DNA of 64,000 nt, taken from assembly GCA_007258455.2 (NCBI GenBank), contig VDFB02270651.1:490428711-490492710 (forward strand), in the 5' to 3' direction. A model generated the notes under the pieces. The model saw only the letters and a program-made list of their open reading frames with translations, was not told the origin of the DNA and ran no database searches. Position 1 is the stretch's first letter; each line of letters starts with the position of its first letter. Below, one piece after another: positions 1 through 9,957 of this stretch. Source of the DNA: Sequoia sempervirens. Lineage: Eukaryota > Streptophyta > Pinopsida > Cupressales > Cupressaceae. The translations under genes were made by a program, and so were the position numbers.

Positions 1-1020
1 TTTGTCTATGCATGATCTATCATGATACACTTCTAATGTTTTGGTTGACAATAATTGTTATATCATTACTTTTTAATGTCTAATTTTTCTACATATTAAT
101 TCAATATTTTATTTATACAAAAAAATTAGGATAATAATTTTTAACAATAATAATTTTTTTAATATATAATATATTTTTTAATTTATAAATATAATTACAA
201 TAATTGTATTATTATTTATTTATCATGAAAATAAATATTAAAAATGTTAATTATTTAATCTTAAATTAAATAATATTAAATATAAAACTTTATGTAAAAT
301 ATTAATATAAAAAGCTCTTACACAATTTACTCTAATGATAAGTATAGCAGATAATAAAAATGTGATGTCTTTAATTAAAGACTTAAATGAAATAAATTTT
401 ATATGAGATTTGTAAAGTAAAAGTGATCATATTGTACGGATTGCTGCAGATGAGAGATCCCCCGAAAGATCCCCTATGTGATTTCTTAGGAAATTATGAA
501 CCCAGGTGTTATCAAATTTTTAAGTCCCTGGCAGTCATGGACCGGCGTGATATGGTAAGCAGACTTCCATTAATTTGTATTACTCGATTATTTTTCCCTT
601 TCCTGTATCCCACTCATACGCGCTAATGGACTGCCTACATTTCATATTCCATGCTTTCCTTTACATTTTGGAGGAAAAAAAATATTTTGCAGGGAAAAAT
701 TATTTTTAAGCACAGTTAAGAAATTGACACGGTATTGATAGGATATTATCATTTTTAAAGAGTTTTAGCAATATAGATTGTCGAAACTTGATATCATTTA
801 TAAAAGAATTATATTACAAAGAAAGTAAAAAAACAAACAAAAATTTAAACACAATCAAATTCACAAACCACAACTTTAATTAACAATAAAGTTAACCTGC
901 TTTACCGAATATTATTCTCTTAAAAACATTCAAATTTATGAATTTCTGATCAACTCCATCTAAATTTCTATGCAATTTCTGAAGTAAGATTTAATTTGTT
1001 CTGGGTCTGGCGAGACTCAG
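1..1020. other. AT-rich upstream/intronic sequence
   Basis: Mostly very AT-rich sequence with A/T homopolymers and no long frame, except for the short higher-GC island described separately at 423-554. It is probably intron or 5' flank of the KAP gene that begins to be readable near 1021. No promoter elements could be assigned with confidence. The Walker A exon expected for a KAP NTPase is not visible here. Confidence 0.5.
423..554 (+). CDS. Candidate upstream exon of the KAP gene (uncertain)
   Basis: A GC-richer island with an open frame of 44 codons ends at GATATG followed by a good GTAAGC donor at 555. The frame ends in phase 0, which matches a phase-0 acceptor CAG ending at 1020 for the next exon. 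The peptide has no recognisable motif: it contains a CDFLGNYEPRCY stretch and ends in DRRDM. A second frame over the same bases is open only for its first part. The left border is undecided; candidate AGs lie near 422 and 449. It could equally be unrelated low-copy DNA. The call rests only on composition, donor quality and phase. Confidence 0.3.
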
Positions 1021-1761
1021 TTTGAATATAAGGAAAATGAGGAAGAAAGTGGATCTAGAAATCAAAGACTCGGCGGCATGCCATGGGAGGAAGACTCAAT
1101 GAAGGGGACTCCACCTTCCATTTTGACCGTACGTTATAATGCGTGGCAATATAGAAATGAATCCGAGGCATGGGCGGGTCTAGCAGTCGAAATCACTAAA
1201 CAACTGGAAGCAACAATGACGGTGGCGCACAAGCTAAGAACTAGTTGCATATATAATTGGAGAACCCGTAGACACAGTATCTGCTTTGGAGTCATCCTCC
1301 CATGCTTTCTTGCAGTATTTGTGGCTTTCTGGTTCAATACAATTGTATGGTTGTTACTTGATAATGTCCAAAGTAAAGATATGAAAGGTTTTAAATACGG
1401 AAGTCTTCCAGTATCTGGAATTGTACTTGTTTGCGCTGTGGTGAAGTCAGTGGTGTCTGCTGTGAAGCCGATCAGTGCTCAAATAGTGGATTATATATGT
1501 CTCCCAGACCATAGCCAAAAGCTTGGCTATCATCAGAAGGTTATTTTTGACATCAATTTTTTGAAAGAAGAACTCGGCTATAGACCCTCCTGGTTGTGGA
1601 AGGTGTTCGCTTTTATATGGTGCTGCATTACATTGAGCTGGGATGAGAACTACGTTCCAGGAACACTGATTCCTAAAATGCCCCCTGCATTCAAGGATAA
1701 TCTTAGGATAGTAGTCTTCGTCGACGATCTCGATCGTTGCCAGGAAAACGTCATTCTGCAG
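1021..1761 (+). CDS. KAP gene exon 1 of the readable part: NAWQY, two TM segments, Walker B
   Basis: The frame is open from about 988. The most plausible acceptor is the CAG ending at 1020; AGs ending at 1014 and elsewhere are alternatives. The exon ends at CTGCAG before GTATAA. It begins with a Glu/Ser-rich linker, then ILTVRYNAWQY, the conserved strand that follows Walker A in KAP proteins. Two hydrophobic helices (27 and about 20 residues) are separated by a short polar loop and fit the inserted transmembrane pair of the family. The Walker B strand IVVFVDDLDRC closes the exon with both acidic residues intact. The initiator methionine of the protein is not in this exon. Confidence 0.8.
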
Positions 1762-4297
1762 GTATAATTTTATTAAACAGTTCTATTTGCAATTGTTATA
1801 GTTCTCAAATATTAATCTCCGCTTGTATAATTACTGAAGTACCTGTAAATGGCAGATATTATCAGCGGTGAATCTGGTTCTGGCTGCTTGCGAGATCAAC
1901 GTTATTTTGGGCATGGATAAAAGCATGATCGAAAGGGCCATAATAAGAAAGTTTGGGGACAAGAATAGCAAACCTAATAAGTCCAATCAGGACTTAGCAG
2001 ACAAATATTTAAGGAAGATAATTCAGCTGCCACTAGACCTGCCCGACCCTAGTAACTCAGAGTCCCAGAAATTTTTACAGGGTCAGCTAGGTATGTCAGA
2101 TAGTAGAAAAGGGACTTCAGATTCAGAAGCGCAAAAAGATAGACCCCTTACTTATGGGTATATGAAATTGAACCCGAAGTTTCTAATGGGAACCTCAATT
2201 GCGACGAAAACTAAACTAGGTGAATGCTTCTGACTTTATACAAGTGGGATTAAGCATGTTTTATATTTGAATTTTGTATCACGGCTCTACATGCATTACT
2301 TTTAATAGATAGTAGTATTTTTTCTTACTGTTTAATGTTTTTGTAGCTGGGGGAGAAACAACAAAATCTCAGGATGGAAATGGAGCTAAACAAGAAAGAA
2401 CCCATAGCAATTCAGGTGAAAATAGTCCAGTTGCAATGCTTTTAAGTTGAACGGAAAATATGGAATTAATGGTCTTATACCTTACTGTATTAATGAATTT
2501 AATATGGCCGTTAACTAGAGAACGTTGATTAAACTGACAGATACAGCCCAAAAAGGATTGCAAAATATGAAACGGGAAGAAACAATTGGGAAACCAGGTG
2601 AATATATCATTCGAAGGCACATCATTTTGGGTGATGTTTGTGTAATGTACCATCACACAATTCACCATCAGTTTTAATTCAAAATGTTTGTTTAGCAACA
2701 GGCCCCGTAGTTGAAGCAACAAAGACCGAGAATAGCCTACAGTGGCGCAAATTTAGTATCATATGGGACTCGGTATATGCATGGCGAACTCGCGTGTTTA
2801 GAAATCGGTGCAGCTATATTGAACTCCCAAAGTGTGATATAGATGAGACAACTGACATTGAACAAGGTGCAGGTTCCAAGTTTAATAAGCTGGCTATGTA
2901 TTATATTATATTAATTTTGTTTTGAGTTTCTAATCCTGTTTGCTTATTGCTTATAACATTAGTCATAAAAGCAAAATTGTTAGCATTAATTACAGCTAGG
3001 AACAAACCACTCTCAAACCAAATGCATTTTTTTTTTTAAGATGGTGACATGGTAAACGGTTTGACATGTGTTGCATTCAGGTGAGAATGATCAGAATGCA
3101 AGTGTTCAGAAACAGCGAGAAGACACTGAGAGTCAGCGAAGGCTTATGAATCTCTCCCCAATAACTGCAGAAATGCTAATCCCTAAATATAGCGAAGGAG
3201 AAAAGAATGCGTTTTGCTTTCTTTATACCCGATCCACACGCAGTAGAAAACTTCCACGAGAGTGGAAATGTTTGATGACATACCATCGGCTAGCATGGAA
3301 TATTTTGTCTAAAAGCCCACAAGTGATCCCACTGGCAGGATGGCAGGTTCAACTGATCTCATGGGTTTTTGTCTGCTGGCAATGGAAGCACCTCATAACA
3401 ATTCTTGTACAAGTAAGATAGCATCACAATTCTTTTTACTCCTACCTCAACGGTGTTCACTTGAAGGAACAGTGGTAGTTTTTTTTTTTTCCCTAGATAC
3501 AAAATTTTAGTTCATATAACCAAACTAAATATTCTTTATATGCACTGATACAGAATTGGCACGATCTTGGGGTTTTAAAAAAGTGGATTACGGTACATGA
3601 TATTCAGAAAGGCGAAGTTATAGAGGAGAATAGTGGGCCTTCGTTGAGAGAGATTGTTGAGCATTATATTGAGGAGAGGTGGCCAGCTGACAAGAAGAGC
3701 GACAATTTTCAGGGAAATAGCACAGCAAAAAAGGAGGAAGACATCATTGACAGCGTCAATGCGGAAGTGGGTGTTAACTGCAGCAAAGGCACTGAAGAAG
3801 TGGAGAAGACAAGTGGTAACTTGCCTGAGAATAACATAGGAACAATTTCCACAAAGGCAGAGGATTGTATCACGCAAGCAATCAGCAAAAAACAAGGCGA
3901 TCTTGAAGGCTGGCTGAAGTTGGCAATAAGAAACGTTTTACAAGAGGAGGAGGTGAAGGAAATGCTGAAAGCGATCATGAAAGAAGCTTTCAAAGAGGAA
4001 AGAGAAAGAGAAAAACATCTAAGGGACTCTTCAAATTCATTTGAAGAAGACAACAAAGGAGAAATCTCTCAGCAACAGGGCACAACGGTTAAGGAGAATC
4101 AGAAAGCTTCACGTAAAGGTGGAAATAACGGCAAAAGTAAGGCGAAGGATGAAGAGGAAGAGCGAGAAGAATGGAGGACGCTGAGAGAAACATTGAGCCG
4201 CTACAATGTTTCAATGGGTGGCATTCAAGCCTTCCAAAAATTTAGGTTCTACTGTGAGCCTGGACATCTTCAATGGCCATTGCTCGAACAACCGTAA
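1021..4297 (+). CDS. KAP-family P-loop NTPase, membrane-inserted type, 5' incomplete (7 exons)
   Basis: Spliced exons about 1021-1761, 1856-2219, 2347-2415, 2541-2597, 2702-2866, 3081-3412 and 3554-4297 give 823 codons plus a TAA. All introns are GT-AG and all phases match (0,1,1,1,1,0). Seen in order: NAWQY near 1138; two hydrophobic segments (1279-1359, 1405-1464); a GYHQK helix; Walker B VVFVDDLDRC (1711-1740); a strand and helix with LGMDKSMIERAI; DKYLRKIIQLPLDLP (2000-2044); an arginine-rich LPREWK..TYHRLAW segment; and a charged coiled-coil-like tail. KAP NTPases (named for Kidins220/ARMS and PifA) carry membrane helices inserted between Walker A and Walker B, as here. No Walker A (GxxxxGKS) is present, so the N-terminal exon lies left of the window or is lost. 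Function in plants is not known to me; an ATP-dependent membrane-associated role is inference. The next gene-like feature is over 1.7 kb downstream and is a transposon. Confidence 0.82.
1856..2219 (+). CDS. KAP gene exon 2: post-Walker-B core
   Basis: The acceptor GGCAG ends at 1855 and is phase 0 with exon 1. The exon continues ILSAVNLVLAACEINVILGM directly after the Walker B helix. It then gives DKSMIERAI and the family signature DKYLRKIIQLPLDLP at 2000-2044, followed by a Ser-rich stretch. It ends AAACTAG before GTGAAT in phase 1. An apparent GTG-initiated frame at 1868 is only the open part of this exon and is not a separate gene. Confidence 0.82.
2347..2866 (+). CDS. KAP gene exons 3-5: three short symmetric linker exons
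   Basis: Three exons at 2347-2415 (69 nt), 2541-2597 (57 nt) and 2702-2866 (165 nt) all start and end in phase 1. Acceptors are TTTGTAG, CTGACAG and GCAACAG; donors are CAG|GTGAAA, CCAG|GTGAAT and AAG|GTGCAG. The first two encode hydrophilic Gly/Lys/Glu/Asn-rich linkers. The third encodes LQWRKFSIIWDSVYAWRTRVF, then an acidic end. Each donor is followed by GTGAA or GTGCA and each exon leaves a single G, so any one can be removed without changing the downstream frame. Their reality rests on unbroken phase agreement across four junctions. Confidence 0.68.
3081..3412 (+). CDS. KAP gene exon 6: conserved C-terminal part of the NTPase
   Basis: The acceptor GCATTCAG ends at 3080 and the leftover G of exon 5 completes a Gly codon. 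The exon begins with a Gln/Glu-rich stretch, then RRLMNLSPITAEML and LPREWKCLMTYHRLAWNIL. The latter resembles the Arg-rich segment (PRxxKR..N.YRL) that ends the KAP module and probably contacts nucleotide. A Trp-rich hydrophobic run (LAGWQVQLISWVFVCWQW) follows. It ends CTTGTACAA before GTAAGA in phase 0. The preceding intron carries a T-run at about 3028-3039. Confidence 0.75.
3554..4297 (+). CDS. KAP gene terminal exon: charged coiled-coil tail and stop
   Basis: The acceptor GATACAG ends at 3553, in phase 0 with exon 6. The frame runs 247 codons to TAA at 4295-4297. It starts NWHDLGVLKKWITV and SLREIVEHYIEERWP, then becomes highly charged. WLKLAIRNVLQEEEVKEM and KAIMKEAFKEEREREK look like amphipathic or coiled-coil helices. 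A Lys/Glu-rich low-complexity stretch follows, and the protein closes with a conserved-looking LSRYNVSMGGIQAFQKFRFY segment and a Pro-ended terminus. No zinc finger, kinase or LRR signature is seen. A clear polyadenylation signal could not be assigned in the AT-rich downstream DNA. Confidence 0.75.
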   Translation, partial: NWHDLGVLKKWITVHDIQKGEVIEENSGPSLREIVEHYIEERWPADKKSDNFQGNSTAKKEEDIIDSVNAEVGVNCSKGTEEVEKTSGNLPENNIGTISTKAEDCITQAISKKQGDLEGWLKLAIRNVLQEEEVKEMLKAIMKEAFKEEREREKHLRDSSNSFEEDNKGEISQQQGTTVKENQKASRKGGNNGKSKAKDEEEEREEWRTLRETLSRYNVSMGGIQAFQKFRFYCEPGHLQWPLLEQP

Positions 4298-6065
4298 AAC
4301 CTCACCTGATATTAATAATTTAGGCATGCCCTTCTGCCCTCGGTTGTGATCATTTCAAGTAAATTAGTTTTTTCCTTAGTTTATGTATCAATTCTGTTCT
4401 GGCGTAAAGTAGATGAGTGGTATTATTTCCCTTCGAATATTAATTTTAACTACTTTGAAACATTTTGTTTCCACAGTTCATTTAATCCAGAAATCTTGTT
4501 CACTACTTTGAAACAGTCAATAATAATTTTATTTTTCTTTTATTTTAAAAATAATATTTTATTTATTTTTATTGATGAAAAACTATTTTGCTTAAAATTA
4601 AAATAAATTAATTTAAGAACAACTGAACTATACGATTTTCCTACAGGCTATAAAAAGAGACATGACTAGGCTACAGATAAAATACGTAATGATTTTTTGG
4701 ATTATCTCCAATAGTTACTGTCTTCCGCTAAAAATATATTTCAAACGTTTCCAAATTTTCCTTTGAGCAGAGTCAGAGCAGATTCGCTCCTCTATATGGA
4801 GCGAATATGCTCTGAAGTTTTTATGTAATTACCAAAAACCAATTATTCATCTACCCAAGTAAATGGATATTTACTTAATTTTATCAAAAAATGATGAAGG
4901 ATAACTCATGATGTTGACCATTGAATTGGTGGATATATATATATTTATTTTTCATCTTATAAGATAGGTTTTGAAATATAAGTATGATGTAAGTTACCAT
5001 TTCTCAAATTCAAAGTTACAAGTTTTAAAATGTAAAAATGATTTAAACTATTTCTTTTTAGGGTTTATTTTAAAGTGTAATGTAAGATATATTTGTATAG
5101 AATAAATTTCATTTATTTAAAGAGATCTATTTAGGAAGGTGAAATTATAAAATTGTGTCATCTTTTTACAAAGAAAATTGATAACAATTTTTAAACTTTC
5201 AAATCAAAGCATTTGAAATAAATATATATGTTTCAAATTTGAAAATATGATATAAATTTATAAAATGTAGATATTTTATTGTAATTTATGTGTTTTTCTT
5301 TTATAAATTAGAAATTTGTTTTGTAATAAATTCATTAAATAAGATATATGGGATGCCAATTGTTTTTCTATTGTAAATTTGATACTTTAATGCAAAGAAA
5401 AATATTGAATTTTGAAAATGTTTTATTTACTTTTGTAATAGATATTTAAAGTTGCAGCTAGAAATAAAAATGATTTTATGAGATGTATAATAGTTTGATT
5501 TTTGTTTTTGAATAATAAAAATGTTACATTGACAATTGACTTAAGACTTTCATTAGTAGAATACTTTTCTAAGAAAACAAATTTTCCTCATTTTTGTAAG
5601 TTGAATCAAACCTTAATTTTGAGAATAATGACCCATTTGTTAAAACATAAGAAGAAATAATAACTTAAATTAAATTATAATAAAAAATATATATTCAAAA
5701 CCTATGAGATAAATGAAAGGGTATTTTTATGTTGTTTGTATAAAATTGTAAGAAATAATGATTTCAAGTTAATTTCACCCTAAGGTAAAAGTTCATATCT
5801 AATGTTACTTCTTATACAACAAATGACCAACATTCATCTAACTTTTTTCCATTTAAATATATATGTTTTGAATTTTACTAGTTTATAATTATATTTTTAA
5901 AAACTTTAAAATTATTTAAATGTAGTTTTTGGTAATTTTCATATTATTATTTATTTGTTGACAAATATTAAAAATATGATTAGTTTGATCTCCATTTTCT
6001 TATATATTTATTTTATTTTAATTTTTAAAACCTTTTAAGTTTTATTTACTAAAAACATAATTATA
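4298..6065. other. AT-rich intergenic DNA, no gene seen
   Basis: This is the 3' flank of the KAP gene: long A/T runs, a short (TA)n at about 4933-4943, frames no longer than about 86 codons, and no transposon motif. An 86-codon frame at 4346-4606 is Phe/Ile/Leu-rich and composition-driven. The block ends where the small-LTR element begins (TTATA before 6066). Confidence 0.6.
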
Positions 6066-6287
6066 TGTAAATATTAAATAAGCAGAGAAACATAATAAAA
6101 CAAAAAAAAACAAAAAAATACAAGACATAATTTATAGTGGTTCGGCAATACCTACGCCCACTTTCAAGTAGGGAATCACTTTATTATCAATCACCAATTA
6201 ATTGTACAATAAATGATCAGCCACATATTTATACCAGGCTAGGAGAATATGAATGGTCATGTGACCATTGGGCTTCACATCCCAACA
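6066..6287 (-). repeat. LTR of the small-LTR element (3' LTR in element sense)
   Basis: 222 bp, colinear with 13742-13966. The longest shared blocks include CACTTTCAAGTAGGGA, TTATTATCAATCACCAATTA and GTGACCATTGGGCTTCACAT. The ends are TG...CA on either strand. In element sense it begins TGTTGGGATGTGAAG. Confidence 0.85.
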
Positions 6288-6299
6288 ATCTCCCCCGTG
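6288..6299 (-). other. Polypurine tract of the small-LTR element
   Basis: On the minus strand CACGGGGGAGAT directly abuts the LTR start TGTTGGG, the expected place and composition for the plus-strand primer. Confidence 0.7.
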
Positions 6300-6700
6300 A
6301 AGTCCAATCGGCACAACCATGCACTATCATCCCCTGCGTTTCCATCTTGTCTTCACATCGCAACTAGGCAAGACTTTTTCAACTACCAAATATTGTTCAT
6401 GAACAACTGAATCAAATCTTCTCCATGTAAATTAGAGTTGATAATTTGTTGCAATTGGACCATTTGGTCTAAGCGTCATCAGTGCCCTCTTGAAGACTTT
6501 CTCTTCTGTGTCTCGGCTGGTCAGCGATTCTCTGTCAAGTCATCTCCCCATAGATTAAATCGCCTAAAATGGAGAACACCTTAAACCACACCATCTCAAC
6601 CTCAAGCAACTTTGAAACAACAAAATTTTTGGATTCCACTCAAACATATTGTAGCCATCAGCATTACAGCGGCTAGGGGAAGGTATCAAAAGCATTTGAC
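6300..6700 (-). other. Non-coding 3' internal part of the small-LTR element
   Basis: This lies between the polypurine tract and the nested copia insertion. No convincing frame is seen; the 76-codon frame at 6137-6367 overlaps the LTR and has no recognised motif. It rejoins 11888 onward once the nested element is removed. Confidence 0.5.
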
Positions 6701-6705
6701 AAACA
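6701..6705. repeat. Target-site duplication AAACA, left copy of copia element 1
   Basis: AAACA directly precedes the 5' LTR at 6706 and recurs exactly at 11883-11887 after the 3' LTR. Confidence 0.85.
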
Positions 6706-7035
6706 TATTGGAACTTCTCGGTTAATTTCTACCTTCATCTCCTTCCTAAAATTGACATTAAATTCCCCAACTATACCACCGTCCACAATAAATCCTTCAT
6801 CCAGAAATATCGACAGTCAATGATCACACCTCATCTAGAATGTCTGCGATAAGAGGCAAGAAAGAAATGTGAGCAATCTTCTGGAGATTTCTGAAGACAA
6901 TTTCTGGAGACTTCTGTAGACCTCTATAAATAGAGGCAATTGTAATCGTTTTTGATTCAAGGAAGCAATAAAAATTGAGTTTATTGTGCCGTAGCACATT
7001 CTTTTATATGCTCTGTTTTTCCTCTGCCCACATCA
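6706..7035 (+). repeat. 5' LTR of copia element 1
   Basis: 330 bp, aligned throughout with 11534-11882. It starts TATTGG where the 3' copy has TGTTGG, so the canonical TG has mutated to TA. It ends ATCA. It contains CTATAAATAG at 6924-6933, a plausible TATA box for the element promoter, and AATAAA at 6968-6973. It lacks about 17 bp present in the 3' copy. Confidence 0.88.
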
Positions 7036-7038
7036 TAG

Positions 7039-7050
7039 TGGTATCAGAGC
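7039..7050 (+). other. Primer-binding site of copia element 1
   Basis: TGGTATCAGAGC lies three bases after the 5' LTR and is complementary to the 3' end of plant initiator tRNA-Met, the usual copia primer. Confidence 0.92.
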
Positions 7051-7398
7051 AGGTCGTTGGGAGAGCCAGGCATATTGTGGTGAGCAAAGATTGCTGTGCA
7101 GAAGTCAAAAGAAGAGGAGCGCTGTCTGAAGCTGAATACTGAAGATTTGTAAAGGCCGCAGCCTTAAGAGGAAGCCAATCACTGTTTATAGCGGACAAAG
7201 GGAGGTCACTGTTTTATGAAGAAAGTGCAGAATCGCTGTAAAAGGTGAACAGAGGTAATGATATGAGCATTAGCTTGTGAATTTATGAAGGGTTTTTGCT
7301 CGCATTATAACAAAAAGGATTGTGATAAAAAATCTGTGTTACTCTAAGTTGGGGTTTGAAGTATTTTTCTTGAAAAAGATTGTATTTTTTGTTAAAAA
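7051..7398 (+). other. Untranslated leader of copia element 1
   Basis: About 350 bp between the primer-binding site and the gag ATG. It probably holds packaging and dimerisation signals. No longer frame or motif is seen. Confidence 0.6.
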
Positions 7399-8607
7399 AT
7401 GGCATCAGGCATGTATCAACAACCTATGATTCCAATATTTTCTGGCAAGAATTATGATAATTGGGCTTTTAGAATGAAATTAACATTTGATTCATATGAG
7501 TTATCAGACATAGTTTTAAATTATTATACTGAAGCACAAGATGAATCTACTTTAAGTGCTGATGAAAAGAAAAAGCTTGATGAAAATAGGCAAAAGAATA
7601 GAAGGGCTTTGCAGATAATTGGACAAGCATTGGATGATTCAGTTGTTGGAAGGATTAAGCCAGCCAATTCAGCCAAGCAAGCATGGGACATCTTAGAGAC
7701 AGCATATCAAGGTACAAGTAAGGTAAAAGTTGCTAAACTACAAGCACTTAGAAGAGAATTTGAAAACTTGCAAATAAAAGAATCTGAGTCAATAGATCAA
7801 TTTACATATCGTGTTACAGATTTGGTTAATCAAATAAGGAAAAATGGTGATGAGCTAATAGATCAAAAGGTTGTAGAAAAGGTTTTAAGAAGTTTGCCTA
7901 GAAAATTTGATGCAATTGTTGTGGTAATTGAGGAATCTAAGGATTTGACTACATATTCTATGGATGAGTTGGTTGGTTCTTTGAAAAATTATGAAGACAG
8001 GTTGAACAGAAATGACAATACCTCATTGGAGAATGCATTCAAAACACAAATGACATTTGGAAGAGGCAGAGGAAGAGGAAATCCTGGATTCAGAGGAAGA
8101 GGAAGAGGAAGATATAATTACCAAAGAGAAGAAAGGAGGAGTCCAAATCCAAGAGGAAGGAGAAATCAAAGTTTCAACTCAAGAGGATGCAATAACAATC
8201 AGGCACCACAAAGGTATGATAAGTCTAATGTTCAATGTTATTATTGCAAGAAGTATAGTCAATTTGCAAATGAATGTCAAAAGAAACAAGCAGATATGGG
8301 AAAACAAAATGCAAATTTCTCTAAGAGTAGTTCTGAGACATTGTTTATTACTTGTAATGTAGCTCAAGAAAGTACAAGTAACATTTGGTTTCTTGATAGT
8401 GGTTGTAGTAATCATATGACTGGAAATAAAGAGTTGTTTGAGAATTTGGGTACTTCAGTTAAATCAGAAATTAAATTGGGTAATGATAACATAGTGGAAG
8501 TCATGGGAAAAGGTGCAATTAATGTAATAACAAAACTTGGTAAGAAAACTATTCCTGATGTTTATTTTGTACCCAGTTTGAAGCATAATCTCATAAGTGT
8601 GGGATGA
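7399..8607 (+). pseudogene. copia 1 gag with zinc knuckle and protease start
   Basis: The first part of the polyprotein, 402 codons from ATG 7399 to TGA 8605-8607. The N-terminus has the gag entry motif IPIFSGKNYDNWAFRM. The UBN2-like core follows (AWDILETAYQG, VKVAKLQALRREFE), then an Arg/Gly-rich RNA-binding stretch (8050-8200). The zinc knuckle at 8236-8277 reads CYYCKKYSQFANEC, with Gln where the CCHC histidine belongs. The protease active-site motif WFLDSGCSNHMTG is at about 8386-8424 with Asp-Ser-Gly intact. The frame continues past the TGA without a shift, so the stop is a point lesion in an otherwise colinear polyprotein. Confidence 0.92.
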
Positions 8608-9957
8608 ATCACTCAAAAGGGCTATAGAGTTGCTTTTGAAAACAATGTGTGCACTATATTTGATATTTCTCCTAGTAACATGGTGATTGCCAAGATTGAA
8701 ATGACAAACAACAGAATGTTCCCACTTCGCATGAAAAGTGAAATGGTGGAGGAGATTGGAGCAAGTTTCAAGGCATCAAGTCAAGATCAAGCATGGAAAT
8801 GGCATTTAAGGTATGGCCATCTAAACTTCAAAGGATTATGCTTGTTGCAAAGGAAGAATATGGTAAGTGGTTTACCCTCCATTGAAGCACCATTGAGTAC
8901 ATGTGAAAGTTGTATTTTGGCTAAGCAACATAGAGAGAGTTTTCCAAAAGAAATGTCATATAGAGCTTGGGCACCTTTAGAAATTGTGCATACAGATTTA
9001 TGTGGTCCAATGCAAACCCCATCATTAGGGGGGAGCATTTATTTTCTAACATTCATTGATGACTTTAGTAGAAAAACATGGGTTTATTTTCTTAAATACA
9101 AATCTGAAACATTTGGTAAGTTCAAGGAATTCAAGGCATTGGTCGAGAAATAGAGTGGCCTATCCATCAAGGTATTGAGATCAGATCGAGGAGGAGAATA
9201 CAAGTCAAATGAGTTTTTGGATTATTGCAGGTATCATGGAATAAAGAAGCAATTCACTACAAGTTACACACCTCAGCAAAATGGTGTTGCGGAAAGGAAG
9301 AATCGAACAATAATGGAGATGGCAAGGAGCATGTTGAAAGGTAAGAATCTACCTAATGAGTATTGGGTTGAAGCAGTTGCTTGTGCAGTTTATATCTTGA
9401 ATAGGAGTCCAACAAAGATTGTGAGGGACATGATTCCACAACAAGCATGGAGTGGTAAGCATCATAGTGTTTCTCATTTTAGAGTATTTGGTTGTATTGC
9501 ATATGCACATGTGCCTAAAGAAACAAGAAGTAAATTGGATAATAAAAGTGAAAAATGCATTTTTATTGGTTATGATGAGCAATCTAAGGCATATAAGTTG
9601 TTTAATCCTATAACTCAGAAAGTCATTGTAAGTAGAGATGTTGTATTCAAAGAAGAGGAATCTTGGGATGGAAATATAGACAAGACAATTGTAGGTACAA
9701 GAACAATACCATATGAAGAACAAGAAGACAAAGGTCAAGGGGAACAAGGAAAACAATCCAATGAGCAAGAAGGATCACAGTCAAGAAGTCCACAAGGAGA
9801 AAACTTACAAAGGCAATTTGAGCAAGGAGAATCATCAAGTCCAGAAGTAAGTAATGACTCAAATCCTACACTTGCATCACTAAGACCAAGACTAAGAGGC
9901 AACAAGACTAGGAGCTTGCAAGAAATATATGATCAAGGAGGTAGGATAGATTTGTAA
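8608..9957 (+). pseudogene. copia 1 integrase region
   Basis: Same frame as gag. The pre-integrase zinc-binding HHCC motif is visible (WHLRYGHLNF, then CESCILAKQH). The DDE core has HTDLCGPM, then FIDDFSRKTWVYFLK, then LRSDRGGEYKSNEF, then YTPQQNGVAERKN with the catalytic Glu. In-frame stops lie at 9151-9153 (TAG, between the first two catalytic Asp) and 9955-9957 (TAA, after the C-terminal region). The segment 9650-9950 is Gln/Glu/Ser-rich, the usual variable linker before RT. Catalytic residues are preserved, suggesting recent inactivation. Confidence 0.92.

Noticed and set aside
7004..7198. 64-codon minus-strand frame across the LTR/leader boundary
   Set aside because: Overlaps the primer-binding site of copia 1; antisense and not conserved in the 3' LTR.
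9349..9862. 139- and 71-codon minus-strand frames
   Set aside because: Antisense shadows of the copia 1 integrase reading frame.
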